Source: Bryobacterales bacterium (GTDB taxonomy: Bacteria; Acidobacteriota; Terriglobia; Bryobacterales; Bryobacteraceae). From it: DNA of 44,664 nt. This document shows positions 1-8,048 of the stretch, in pieces. Location: contig JAHCHD010000023.1 in assembly GCA_026129915.1 (NCBI GenBank), forward strand, positions 1 to 44,664, read 5' to 3'. The notes beneath the pieces are model-generated. The model was not told the origin of the DNA. It saw only the letters and a program-made list of their open reading frames with translations, and ran no database searches. Every line of letters starts with the position of its first letter. Position 1 is the stretch's first letter. Made by a program: the position numbers and the translations under genes.

Positions 1-286
1 TGCCGCAGTCGGTGTGGTGAATCACAAACCACTCATTGGTCCCCAGCAACTTGTGCGAGATTACCAGAGAGCGAATGGCGTCGTCACTGGCGCGCCCGCC
101 AGCATTGCGAATCACGTGGGCGTCACCCTCGGCAAGCCCGGCGAATTTCGCCGGGTCCAGGCGGGCATCCATGCAGGTAAGCACTGCAAACCTCCGGGCA
201 GGAGGCATTGCCAGTTTCCCCTTGTCTCCAAAGTCGGCCGCGTAAGCGGTGTTCGCCGCCAGAACTGCACTCAATGTGTTAGACAT
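1..286 (-). CDS. Beta-carbonic anhydrase, N-terminal part (gene runs off the window)
   Basis: Reading the minus strand from the ATG at 286 gives 95 codons with no stop. An AGGAGG ribosome site lies about 6 bases before the ATG. The zinc-binding signature of beta-carbonic anhydrases is visible: TCMDARLD near residue 38 supplies the first Cys and the Asp-Arg dyad, [10 protein letters not shown] follows, and [10 protein letters not shown] at the window edge supplies the His and second Cys. The family catalyses reversible hydration of CO2 to bicarbonate in the cytoplasm. The short spacing between the ligands resembles the compact beta-class proteins of soil bacteria. The C-terminal half is outside the window, so completeness cannot be judged. 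Family assignment is secure; physiological role is not shown. Confidence 0.9.
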   Translation of the reverse strand, partial: MSNTLSAVLAANTAYAADFGDKGKLAMPPARRFAVLTCMDARLDPAKFAGLAEGDAHVIRNAGGRASDDAIRSLVISHKLLGTNEWFVIHHTDCG

Positions 287-661
287 CACCGTTCCCTCCT
301 GCCACGATGATGCCCTTCCGGAATTGGACGATTCGAATTCCTATCAAACTACTAGAGATTGAGTGTGCATCCGCACTATCAAGTGCCTAATAAAGAGATG
401 AGCTTTGCTGCGGTGGAACCGAACAGGGCATGGAACCGGAACGACATACCCGCAAGCACGTGCCTCGTGCAATCCACCCTCAGGGATAGCGCTTACGTTG
501 CGGATCGCTGCCGCCGTTGTGGCGCAGTTCCCGGCGGTTTGGCAGAACGATCACTTACCGTGCGTGGGTCTTAACCTCTCCCTTCCTTCCCACATGGCAC
601 GCCACGCTTCCCCATTTCGCTCGAGATAGAGATAGAATAACCAGCATTCAGGAGGTACTTG
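287..661. other. Divergent intergenic region without a visible gene
   Basis: This 375-base stretch separates the carbonic anhydrase (minus) from the first oxidoreductase (plus). Both coding starts have good ribosome sites at the edges (AGGAGG on the minus strand near 297, AGGAGGT at 650-656 on the plus strand). I found no tRNA fold, no convincing promoter pair and no credible ORF; the short ORFs here lack ribosome sites and recognisable protein sequence. It presumably carries both promoters. Confidence 0.5.
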
Positions 662-1975
662 ATGCAGGAAACATCCACTTCATCCAAACTGGTCGTCGAA
701 CCACGCCCAGTTTCTTCGCGCCGTTCGTTTCTCGGCGCTGCTTCATCAGCGGGCGCCGCGGCTTCCGCGTTCATGATCATCAAGCCGCAGTTGGTTCGCG
801 GACAGGGCAAGGAGCGCCTGAAGGCGGGCATCATTGGAACGGGCGGGCGCGGCAGTGGCGCAATCATGGACATGCTGCAAGGCACAGAGAACGTTGACCT
901 CACCGTGATGGGCGACATGTTCGAAGATCGCTTGGAAGGCTCCCTGCGCAACGTGCGCGAACGTGCCGAAAAGGCAGGCGTGGCAGACCGCATCAAAGTA
1001 GCTCCGGATGCTCGCTTCATGGGTCCTGACGCCTACAAGAAGGTGCTGGCCACCGATATCGATATCGTGTTGCTCTGCACGCCGCCAGGCTACCGTTCGA
1101 TTCACTTCGAAGCAGCCATCAAGGCGGGCAAGCACCTATTCGCTGAGAAGCCCTTCGCCGTAGACGCGGTGGGCTGCCGCAAGGTGATGGACGCCTGCCG
1201 CGAAGCTACGCGCCGAAACCTGACGATCATGACCGGTGCGCAACGCCGCTACCAGCAGGAATACGTCGAAACCGTCGACAAGATTCGCTCTGGTGCGATC
1301 GGCGAGATCCTTTCCACGGAAGCGCATTGGGAGGGCACCCCGGTCATCCAGCAGCGGGCACGGCAGCCTCAGTGGAGCGACTCTGAGTTCCAGCACCGCG
1401 CCTGGTATTCGTTCGTGTGGATCTGCGGCGACCAGATTGTAGAACAGCACCTGCACAACATCGACGTAATCAACTGGGTGATGGGCATGCACCCCGTGAA
1501 GGTAACCGCGATGGGCGGAGCCGCGTGGCGTCCGCGCGAAGAGATCTACGGCAACATCTACGACCATATTGCCGCCCAGTTTGAGTATCCCAATGGCGTG
1601 CGTATGCTCAGCTACTGCCGGCAGTATCCGCGTGAACTCGGCTACAACAACATCAGTGAAATGGTGGTGGGCAGCAAGGGAGTGAGCAACTGCCGCAATA
1701 TGGGCACGCGCGTCAACGTGAGTCCTTATGTGGCGGAACACACGGCGATGGCAGCCTCCATCCGCGGCGAGCGTCCCTACATCAACGACGGCCTTGCCGT
1801 GGCGGAATCCACCATGACCTGCATCATGGCCCGCGAGTCCGCTTACACCGGCCAGACCATCACCTGGGACATGATGATGCAGTCCAACCAGGACCTTATG
1901 CCCAAGGACCTCAGCAACAACGCCAAGATCCCCGTGCCACCGCTACCGGTGCCGGGCGTATACAAGTTCGTGTAG
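662..1975 (+). CDS. Tat-exported Gfo/Idh/MocA family oxidoreductase (first of three)
   Basis: A 437-residue protein. The start is the ATG at 662, five bases after AGGAGGT; the TTG at 659 is too close to that site. Residues 17-25 (VSSRRSFLG) form a twin-arginine signal followed by an Ala-rich segment, so export in folded form is expected. The Rossmann loop GIIGTGGRG is at about 56-64, and the family motif AEKP at about 141-144. A conserved EQHLHNIDVINW stretch near 260 lies in the substrate domain and carries the His/Asp expected of the family. Members oxidise or epimerise sugars and sugar derivatives with a tightly bound NAD(P); glucose-fructose oxidoreductase is a known Tat-exported precedent. 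Substrate unknown. A strong terminator follows, so the gene is probably transcribed separately from the next one. Confidence 0.88.
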   Translation: MQETSTSSKLVVEPRPVSSRRSFLGAASSAGAAASAFMIIKPQLVRGQGKERLKAGIIGTGGRGSGAIMDMLQGTENVDLTVMGDMFEDRLEGSLRNVRERAEKAGVADRIKVAPDARFMGPDAYKKVLATDIDIVLLCTPPGYRSIHFEAAIKAGKHLFAEKPFAVDAVGCRKVMDACREATRRNLTIMTGAQRRYQQEYVETVDKIRSGAIGEILSTEAHWEGTPVIQQRARQPQWSDSEFQHRAWYSFVWICGDQIVEQHLHNIDVINWVMGMHPVKVTAMGGAAWRPREEIYGNIYDHIAAQFEYPNGVRMLSYCRQYPRELGYNNISEMVVGSKGVSNCRNMGTRVNVSPYVAEHTAMAASIRGERPYINDGLAVAESTMTCIMARESAYTGQTITWDMMMQSNQDLMPKDLSNNAKIPVPPLPVPGVYKFV

Positions 1976-1998
1976 CACGAAGCCAATCCATGAGCATG

Positions 1999-2035
1999 AA
2001 GGGGCGGAGCGACCGCGAATGGCTCTGCCCCTTTT
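1999..2035 (+). terminator. Rho-independent terminator after the first oxidoreductase
   Basis: The arms AAGGGGCGGAGC (1999-2010) and GCTCTGCCCCTT (2022-2033) form a 12-bp stem with a single G-U wobble and an 11-base loop, running into TTTTCC. It lies 24 bases after the stop of the first oxidoreductase gene, on the correct strand. Confidence 0.85.
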
Positions 2036-2099
2036 CCTTGTGGATTGCAGCCATTTCAGTCTGTTATTCGATAGGATAGGTGGCGAGGACAACAACCCA

Positions 2100-3236
2100 A
2101 TGAGCATCATCCAACGAAGGCACTTTTTGATGGGCAGCCTTGCCGCAAGCACGCTAGCGGCTGGCCCGAAGCTGCGAGCGCAATCAGCCAATAGTAAGCT
2201 GAACACCGGCTTCATCGGCGTGGGGAACCGTGGCAGCTATGTGATGAAGGGCGTGATGACCTTGCCCGGTGTACAAATCAGCGCCGTGTGCGACATCAAG
2301 CCAGATCGTCTCGACGCTGCTGCCACCGCGGCCCGCACACACAACCCCAAGACCTATACCGACTGGCGCGAACTGCTCATCCACCCTGACCTGGATGTGG
2401 TGTTCATCAACACTCCCTGCGACACACACGTCGAAATGTCGCTAAGCGCGATGGACGCGCACAAGCACATTTACTGCGAGAAGCCCGTGGCCATCACCGG
2501 CGACTCAGTGGGCTGGCTCTACGGAGCAGCCAAGAAGTACGACAAGGTCTTCACCGTGGGCCAGCAGATGCGCTCCTATGAGGATTTCCAGAAGAGCATC
2601 CAGTGGGTACACGATGGCAACCTTGGCGAGATCGTGATGGTGCGAGCCCAGCGGCACGCAGCCCAGGACCTGAACCCTGAGGGCAGTTCCGCGGACTGGT
2701 TCTTCTACAACTGGCGATCAGGCGATGTTCTCGTGGAAATGAGCGTGCACAACCTGGACGTCTGCAACTGGGTGATTGGCGCCTACCCCACTCGCGCTGC
2801 CGGTGTGGGCGGTAACCTCATCTACAAGGATGTTCCTCCGGGACGGAACACGATGGACGGCTATTCACTGGATTACGAATATGCCAATGGCGTGAAGATG
2901 AACTACTCGCAGGTCTTCTTCCACCCCGCTTCCATGCCGAACGGCGGCCAGTACTTCAACGTCTACGGCGAGAAGGGCGCGGTGGAGTTGATGACCGGCA
3001 CCTTCTATCCGCACGGACGCGAAGCCAAGCCCGTGAAGCTTGCGGAAGGAATCAAGAAGGACGACGTAGCGCACCAGCGGCGCTTTTACGAATGCATCCG
3101 CAACGGCGGGCCGAACCCCGCTGACGCCCGTGTGGGCTGTTCGGGCGCGCTGACAGCCATCATGGGCCGCGACGCCATCTACCAGAAGCGTCTTGTCACA
3201 TGGAAGGAATACAGCGTCAACATCGACCCCGCATAG
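2100..3236 (+). CDS. Tat-exported Gfo/Idh/MocA family oxidoreductase (second)
   Basis: A 378-residue protein. I take the ATG at 2100 rather than an upstream in-frame start at 2019, because it places the twin-arginine signal QRRHFLMG at residues 5-12 of the N-terminus and has a GAGG site at 2085-2088, whereas the upstream start would overlap the terminator of the previous gene. The dinucleotide-binding loop GFIGVGNRG is at 37-45, CEKP at about 126-129, and VEMSVHNLDVCNW near 215-227 is the substrate-domain motif. Predicted role is NAD(P)-dependent oxidoreduction of a sugar or cyclitol in the periplasm. It is similar in plan to its neighbour upstream but is not a simple tandem duplicate. Substrate unknown. 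Confidence 0.87.
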   Translation: MSIIQRRHFLMGSLAASTLAAGPKLRAQSANSKLNTGFIGVGNRGSYVMKGVMTLPGVQISAVCDIKPDRLDAAATAARTHNPKTYTDWRELLIHPDLDVVFINTPCDTHVEMSLSAMDAHKHIYCEKPVAITGDSVGWLYGAAKKYDKVFTVGQQMRSYEDFQKSIQWVHDGNLGEIVMVRAQRHAAQDLNPEGSSADWFFYNWRSGDVLVEMSVHNLDVCNWVIGAYPTRAAGVGGNLIYKDVPPGRNTMDGYSLDYEYANGVKMNYSQVFFHPASMPNGGQYFNVYGEKGAVELMTGTFYPHGREAKPVKLAEGIKKDDVAHQRRFYECIRNGGPNPADARVGCSGALTAIMGRDAIYQKRLVTWKEYSVNIDPA

Positions 3237-3253
3237 CGAAGAGCAAGAATCGT

Positions 3254-3290
3254 CGGGGCCACATTAGCGGCTAGGTGCGTTGTGGCCCCG
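3254..3290 (+). other. Strong intergenic hairpin after the second oxidoreductase
   Basis: CGGGGCCAC (3254-3262) and GTGGCCCCG (3282-3290) form a perfect 9-bp stem with a 19-base loop. There is no uninterrupted T-run immediately after it, so it may be an RNA-processing or stability element or a weak terminator rather than a canonical one. Confidence 0.5.
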
Positions 3291-3350
3291 GCGCCCGCTC
3301 GCGTCCGCCCTTCCTTCTTTTCCGCTTTGGGAATCGAATATCCTTGTTGC

Positions 3351-4055
3351 ATGTCGTGTCCGTGGTTTTCACTCCCCATCCGCCACCTGATATCTCTGGC
3401 TGCCGCGTTGGCCATTGCCGCTCCGCTAGTCGCTCAAATGCGTCCGTTTGCCATCGAGCGAGCTGAGGGCATCACCGCGCGGAAGGTGGCCATCTCCTCC
3501 CAACGCTACGAGGGTTCTGACGCGCTTCACGTGGCTGAACCCGCTGGCCAGGGTGACACCTCGGAGGACAAGCTTGCCATTCTCGATGGCATCGCCTTTC
3601 GCAACGGCACGGTCGAACTCGAACTGGCTTCCCGCCCTGGGCCAGGCGCTAACCCAGGGGCGAGGGGATTTGTGGGTCTAGCCTTTCGCGTGGCCGAAGA
3701 TGCCTCCTCGTTTGAGTGCATCTATCTGCGGCCCACCAATGGCCGCTCTAGCGACCAGGAACGTCGCAATCACAGCACGCAGTACATCTCCTTCCCTGCC
3801 CACCCCTGGCACCTCTTGCGAAAGGAAACGCCAAGCCGTTACGAAAGCTACGTCGACCTGGAGCCCGGCGCCTGGACCAAGGTGAAGATCACGGTACAGG
3901 GCAACGAAGCTAAGCTCTTCGTGCATGGCGTGGAGCAGCCAGCATTGATCGTGAACGATCTGAAGCTAGGCGAACGCGAAGGCCGCATCGCCCTTTGGAT
4001 TGGCCCAGGTACCCTGGCATGGTTCCGCAATCTGCGCGTCACTCCCGCACCCTAG
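3351..4055 (+). CDS. Exported concanavalin A-like jelly-roll protein (lectin / keto-glycoside hydrolase-like)
   Basis: A 234-residue protein. The ATG at 3351 is chosen because it begins a clear Sec signal peptide (MSCPWFSLPIRH, then a hydrophobic Leu/Ala core ending in APLVAQ at residue 29). The remainder is rich in beta-strand patterns of the LamG/concanavalin A-like fold: GTVELELASRP, GFVGLAFRV, WTKVKITVQGNEAKLFVHG and GRIALWIGPGTLAWFRNLRV. The last is the usual closing strand of DUF1080-type and laminin-G-type domains. DUF1080 proteins include 3-keto-glycoside hydrolases that work beside exported Gfo/Idh/MocA enzymes, which is the context here, but I see no catalytic signature that would prove this activity. 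A carbohydrate-binding role is the alternative. Confidence 0.7.
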   Translation: MSCPWFSLPIRHLISLAAALAIAAPLVAQMRPFAIERAEGITARKVAISSQRYEGSDALHVAEPAGQGDTSEDKLAILDGIAFRNGTVELELASRPGPGANPGARGFVGLAFRVAEDASSFECIYLRPTNGRSSDQERRNHSTQYISFPAHPWHLLRKETPSRYESYVDLEPGAWTKVKITVQGNEAKLFVHGVEQPALIVNDLKLGEREGRIALWIGPGTLAWFRNLRVTPAP

Positions 4056-4094
4056 CCGAAAGCAGCAGCGCGTGTCCCGGGTGTCTTGTGACGC

Positions 4095-4123
4095 TTGACA
4101 TTGGCTCTGAATTTGGAAATGAT
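4095..4123 (+). promoter_or_regulatory. Candidate sigma-70 promoter for the third oxidoreductase unit
   Basis: A perfect -35 box TTGACA (4095-4100), a 17-base spacer and a -10-like AATGAT (4118-4123, four of six matches). It lies in the 196-base gap before the third oxidoreductase, giving a leader of about 120 bases. Confidence 0.5.
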
Positions 4124-4251
4124 CTTCCGCATTGCGCTTCTTGCGCGAAGCTGCTGGCGGCTTTCCGGCTCGATGCACGCACGGAGCCTGCCAGGGGGAA
4201 CTGGTCGCTGGGGCTTCCCTGTGATCTCACCATGGTTGGAGGCATTTGTTC

Positions 4252-5607
4252 ATGTCAGGTACTCGACGCAGTTTCCTCGGGAAGGGTGTGGCCACGGCAA
4301 TGGCGGCGGCATCTTACTCCCGTATCCTGGGCGCGAATGAGCGCATCGGGCTGGGGCTGATTGGCTATGGCCTTATTGGTGCGTTCCATGTGGGCACCTT
4401 CAAGAAGCATGCGGACTCCCAGTGGGTAGCGGTGTCGGATGTCTACAAGCCGCGCGTCGAAGCAGGCAAGGCCGACATGGGTGCGCAGGCCAAAGGCTAC
4501 TCGGACTTCCGCTCCATGCTGGAATCGAAGGACGTGGATGCAGTCGTCGTAGCCACCCCAGACCACTGGCACGCCCTGCAGACCATCCTTGCCTGTGAGG
4601 CGGGCAAGGACGTGTACGTCGAGAAGCCCATGACGCTTTTCGTGCGCGAAGGCCGTTGGATGACCACCGCTGCCCGCCGATTCAAGCGCATCGTGCAGGT
4701 AGGCACCCAAGGCCGCAGCGGACCGCACGTGCCGGAAGTGCGCGGCCGCGTGGAAAGCGGTGAGATTGGCAAGATCCATGCAGTGCGCATTGGTACCTTC
4801 CGCAACATCATGCCCGGATTTGGCGCGCCTCCCGATGGCACTCCGCCCGCGGACCTCGACTACGACATGTGGCTGGGACCCGCGCCCAAGCGCCCCTACA
4901 ACCCGCATCGTGCGCTCTACCACTTCCGCTGGTTCTGGGATTACTCCGGCGGGCAGATGACCAACCTTGGCGCCCACGACCTGGACTTCGTCCACAACTT
5001 GCTTAAGCTGAAAGCGCCAGACACCGTCTATTGCACCGGCGGACGCTTCGCACTTACGAACGACAACGGCGAGACTCCCGATACCCAGGACGCGATCCTC
5101 AGCTACCCGGGTTTGACCGTGACGCTCACCATCCGGGAAGCGTCAGCCGGACGCCGCCATGGTGGAGGCACCGAGTTCTTCGGCACCAAGGGCACCATGA
5201 CCGTCGGACGCGGTGGCTACGAAATCTTCCCTGACAAGAAGATCGCTCCGGAAAGCTCCATTCCGCCATGGTCGAAGCCTCCTGGGCATCCCCTGCCTGC
5301 TGACCTGACGCCAATGCCTTGGACGGAAGCGCGCAAGGTGGGCAGTAGTGCGGAACCCATGGACCTGCATTCCCGCAACTTCCTGGATTGCATCAAGAGC
5401 CGCAACACGCCCGCCGCGGATGTCGAGCATGGCCACGAGATCTCTACGGCTTGCCACCTGGCAAACCTCTCGATGCGTCTGGGACGGCAACTGCGGTGGG
5501 ATGCGGCAAAGGAAGACATTATCGGGGATGCCGAGGCGTCCAAATTGCTGGAGAAACCCTATCGCCAGCCCTGGGATGAGGTCGTCCGCCGCTTAAAGCT
5601 AAGCTAG
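4252..5607 (+). CDS. Tat-exported Gfo/Idh/MocA family oxidoreductase (third)
   Basis: A 451-residue protein. The ATG at 4252 follows GGAGG (4238-4242) by nine bases; the nearby TTG at 4246 is too close to that site. The twin-arginine motif TRRSFLGKG is at residues 4-12. The Rossmann loop GLIGYGLIG is at 35-43, VEKP at about 123-126, and the substrate domain contains MWLGPAP, RWFWDYSGGQMTNLGAHDLD, a block typical of the exported members in Planctomycetes, Bacteroidetes and Acidobacteria. It differs clearly from the two genes before it, so it probably acts on a different substrate or position. It is followed after 30 bases by the isomerase-like gene, and the two are likely cotranscribed from the promoter at about 4095-4123. 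Confidence 0.87.
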   Translation: MSGTRRSFLGKGVATAMAAASYSRILGANERIGLGLIGYGLIGAFHVGTFKKHADSQWVAVSDVYKPRVEAGKADMGAQAKGYSDFRSMLESKDVDAVVVATPDHWHALQTILACEAGKDVYVEKPMTLFVREGRWMTTAARRFKRIVQVGTQGRSGPHVPEVRGRVESGEIGKIHAVRIGTFRNIMPGFGAPPDGTPPADLDYDMWLGPAPKRPYNPHRALYHFRWFWDYSGGQMTNLGAHDLDFVHNLLKLKAPDTVYCTGGRFALTNDNGETPDTQDAILSYPGLTVTLTIREASAGRRHGGGTEFFGTKGTMTVGRGGYEIFPDKKIAPESSIPPWSKPPGHPLPADLTPMPWTEARKVGSSAEPMDLHSRNFLDCIKSRNTPAADVEHGHEISTACHLANLSMRLGRQLRWDAAKEDIIGDAEASKLLEKPYRQPWDEVVRRLKLS

Positions 5608-5637
5608 CGCCGATGAACCGATGACGGAGACCATCCC

Positions 5638-6663
5638 ATGAGCCAGCGTACCCAGTCTTTTGCTCAATCCCTAAGCCGGCGTGCCGTACTTGCGGGCCTT
5701 GCCGCACCAGCGCTGGCGAAGGCGGCGTCACGCCGCACCACTATGGGCATTGCCAACGATTCCACACCTTCCCGGCGCGGCATCACAACCCTCGATTTCA
5801 TTGCCCTGTGCAGCCAGTTGGGCGTGGGCGGTGCGCAGTGCCCATTGCTCCCGCTCGACGCCGAAACTGCGCGTAAGGTGCGCGATGCTATCGACAAGCT
5901 CGGCATCTTCCTGGTAGTGAATGCTTCCATCAACGACCTGGATCGCTTTCGTCAGATTGCAACGCTGGCCGTAGCCGCCGGAGCATCCGTGCTACGCGTG
6001 GCCTCCGGTGGCCGCCGCTATGAGGACTTCAACACTCTCGCTGAGCGCCAGGCGCACGTTACCGCCGTTCGCGACCGTCTGCGTGCGGCTATTCCCATCG
6101 CGGAACAGCTTAGGCTCCCCATTGGCCTTGAGAATCATAAGGACTTCACCGCCGACGAACAGGTAGCACTTTACAAGGAGTACTCCTCGGAGTTCTTTGG
6201 TTGCTGCGTCGACACCGGGAACAACATGGCGCTGCTCGAAGACCCGATGGAAACCCTCGACAAGCTCGCACCCTATGCCGTTACCTCGCACCTTAAAGAC
6301 GCCACACTGGAAGAGTACGACGAGGGCTTCCTGCTCGGGGATATCCCTTTGGGCGAAGGCATGATTGACCTCAAACGCGTAATGCGAACGTTGCGACAGC
6401 GCCGTGCCTCCCTGCCCATTCTGCTGGAGTGCATCACGCGCAACCCCTTGAAGATTCCCTGCCTCACGGATAAGTATTGGGCCACTTTCCCTGACCGGCG
6501 TGGAATCGATCTCGCACGGATGCTGAAACTGGTGCGGGCCAGTAAACCGCGCCGCCAGCTTGCCGTGCCCGCGGGTGTTTCTCAGGAAGACCTTCGTCGT
6601 TTGGAGACCGAGAATATCGAGCTGAGCGTCGCCTATGCGCGCGATACGCTCGCGATGGTATAG
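5638..6663 (+). CDS. Tat-exported sugar isomerase/epimerase-like TIM barrel (AP endonuclease family 2)
   Basis: A 341-residue protein with a twin-arginine signal (SRRAVLAGLAAPALA at about 13-27) and a GGAGA site upstream of the ATG. The mature part is an xylose-isomerase-like TIM barrel. The four metal ligands of the family can be placed: E165 in GLENHKD, D192 in CVDTGNN, H218 in SHLKD, and E264 in LLECITRNP. Members isomerise or epimerise keto-sugars, or act as 2-keto-myo-inositol dehydratases, using a divalent metal. Its place 30 bases after an oxidoreductase suggests it works on the keto-sugar made by that enzyme (inference). The presence of an export signal on this fold is notable. Confidence 0.82.
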   Translation: MSQRTQSFAQSLSRRAVLAGLAAPALAKAASRRTTMGIANDSTPSRRGITTLDFIALCSQLGVGGAQCPLLPLDAETARKVRDAIDKLGIFLVVNASINDLDRFRQIATLAVAAGASVLRVASGGRRYEDFNTLAERQAHVTAVRDRLRAAIPIAEQLRLPIGLENHKDFTADEQVALYKEYSSEFFGCCVDTGNNMALLEDPMETLDKLAPYAVTSHLKDATLEEYDEGFLLGDIPLGEGMIDLKRVMRTLRQRRASLPILLECITRNPLKIPCLTDKYWATFPDRRGIDLARMLKLVRASKPRRQLAVPAGVSQEDLRRLETENIELSVAYARDTLAMV

Positions 6664-6745
6664 CTGGCTGCTCGCACGGGTGGCGGCTAAGTGAAATAGC
6701 AGGCGCGGCCATTGCCAGCGGCTGGTACACGGAAAGGAATTTGCC

Positions 6746-8002
6746 ATGTCCGCATTTACCCGGCGCCAGTGGATCCAGGGTGCGGCAGCAGGAGCGGGCG
6801 TCTTCAGCCTTTCCTCGCTTGCCGCCGCTCTGCAGAACACCACCACCCCGTACCAGCGCCCGAAGCTCAAGATCACTGACATCCGCACGGCGTATGTCAG
6901 CGCGCACGGGCCGCAGTTGCATGTGCGCATTTACACAGACCAGGGCATCTTCGGCCATGGCGAAGCCACTGACTCCGCCCTCGGTGCGGCGGCTATCATT
7001 GGGGGCTTCCGCCGCTTCCTCATCGGGCAGGACCCTCTGAATATCGAACTGCTGTGGGAGCGCGTGCGCACGATGGGTATCTTTGCCGGCGCGCAGGCGG
7101 GCCAGTATGTCACGGCACTCACCGGCATTGAGATCGCATTATGGGACCTCGCCGGCAAAGCTGTGGGATTGCCCGTCTACCAGCTACTGGGCGGCAAGTG
7201 CCGCGACCGTATCCGGCTATATTGTGACTCCGCCGGCCACCGGCCTGAGGAGCCCGGCACCATGCAGAAGTTCCAGCAGGTGAAGGACCTCGGTTTTACG
7301 GCGCTGAAGATCGACGTCGACGATGGGCGCGACCCCAACCGGTGGGACCCCGTGAACTGGACGGCCTCTAATGCCGAGATAGACCGCATGGTGAAAGAAG
7401 TCGCCTTCGTGCGCGAGAACTTCGAGCCGCGCGTCGACCTTGCAGTGGATATGCACGGACGCTACGATGCCACCACCGGCAAGCGCATGGCGATTGAACT
7501 GGAACCGTTCAAGCTGCTGTTTCTGGAAGAGCCTGTGCCAGCGGAGAACGTGCCGGTGATGCGCGACATTCGCGAGTCGACGAAAACCCCCATCTGCGCA
7601 GGGGAGAATCTGTTCCTCCGGCACGGCTTCCGCGAGCTACTGGAAAGCCGGGCCGTTGACATCATCATGCCTGATATCCAGAAGTGCGGCGGCCTGCTGG
7701 AAAGCCGCAAGATCGCGGACATGGCGCACACCTATTACATCCCCATGGCGCCGCACTGCGTCGTGTCACCCATCGGCACCATGGCATCCTGCCACGTCTG
7801 CGCGGCCATTCCGAACTTCCTGGTGCTGGAGTGGCACTGGATCAGCCGATGGAAGTTGTGGGGTGAATTCGTGAAGGAAGGCAACATCATCGACAAGGGA
7901 TATGTTGCGCTCACTGATCGCCCTGGCATTGGCGTGGAGTTGAACGAGGAGGCCGCCCGGAGAGTCCAGACGCCCAATACCACCTGGTTCGTCGCCAGTT
8001 AA
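6746..8002 (+). CDS. Tat-exported mandelate racemase/enolase superfamily sugar-acid dehydratase (galactonate dehydratase-like)
   Basis: A 418-residue protein starting at ATG 6746 after AAAGGA. A twin-arginine signal TRRQWIQG occupies residues 5-12. The enolase-superfamily layout is complete: N-terminal capping domain (about 40-140), then the barrel with ALKID (K188), VDMHGRY (D235 metal ligand, H237), LEEP (E261), CAGEN (E287), MPDIQKCGG (D310), APHC (H337) and LEWH (E362). The Asp-x-His plus APH histidine pair is the pattern of galactonate/mannonate-type acid-sugar dehydratases, which remove water from an aldonate to give a 2-keto-3-deoxy acid with Mg2+. Exact substrate cannot be told from sequence. 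It follows the isomerase by 82 bases and ends next to the convergent RraA-like gene. Confidence 0.85.
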   Translation: MSAFTRRQWIQGAAAGAGVFSLSSLAAALQNTTTPYQRPKLKITDIRTAYVSAHGPQLHVRIYTDQGIFGHGEATDSALGAAAIIGGFRRFLIGQDPLNIELLWERVRTMGIFAGAQAGQYVTALTGIEIALWDLAGKAVGLPVYQLLGGKCRDRIRLYCDSAGHRPEEPGTMQKFQQVKDLGFTALKIDVDDGRDPNRWDPVNWTASNAEIDRMVKEVAFVRENFEPRVDLAVDMHGRYDATTGKRMAIELEPFKLLFLEEPVPAENVPVMRDIRESTKTPICAGENLFLRHGFRELLESRAVDIIMPDIQKCGGLLESRKIADMAHTYYIPMAPHCVVSPIGTMASCHVCAAIPNFLVLEWHWISRWKLWGEFVKEGNIIDKGYVALTDRPGIGVELNEEAARRVQTPNTTWFVAS

Positions 8003-8016
8003 TCGAAGCCAGTTTC

Positions 8017-8048
8017 GCGGGAGCGCCTCTTACCAGGTACGCTCCCGC
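8017..8048. terminator. Bidirectional hairpin between convergent genes
   Basis: GCGGGAGCG (8017-8025) and CGCTCCCGC (8040-8048) form a perfect 9-bp stem with a 14-base loop. It sits between the dehydratase stop and overlaps the stop codon of the RraA-like gene. No T-run flanks it, so termination efficiency is uncertain. Confidence 0.55.

Noticed and set aside
287..661. A tRNA or small RNA gene in the first intergenic gap
   Set aside because: No cloverleaf, no T-loop consensus and no strong hairpin with a T-run.
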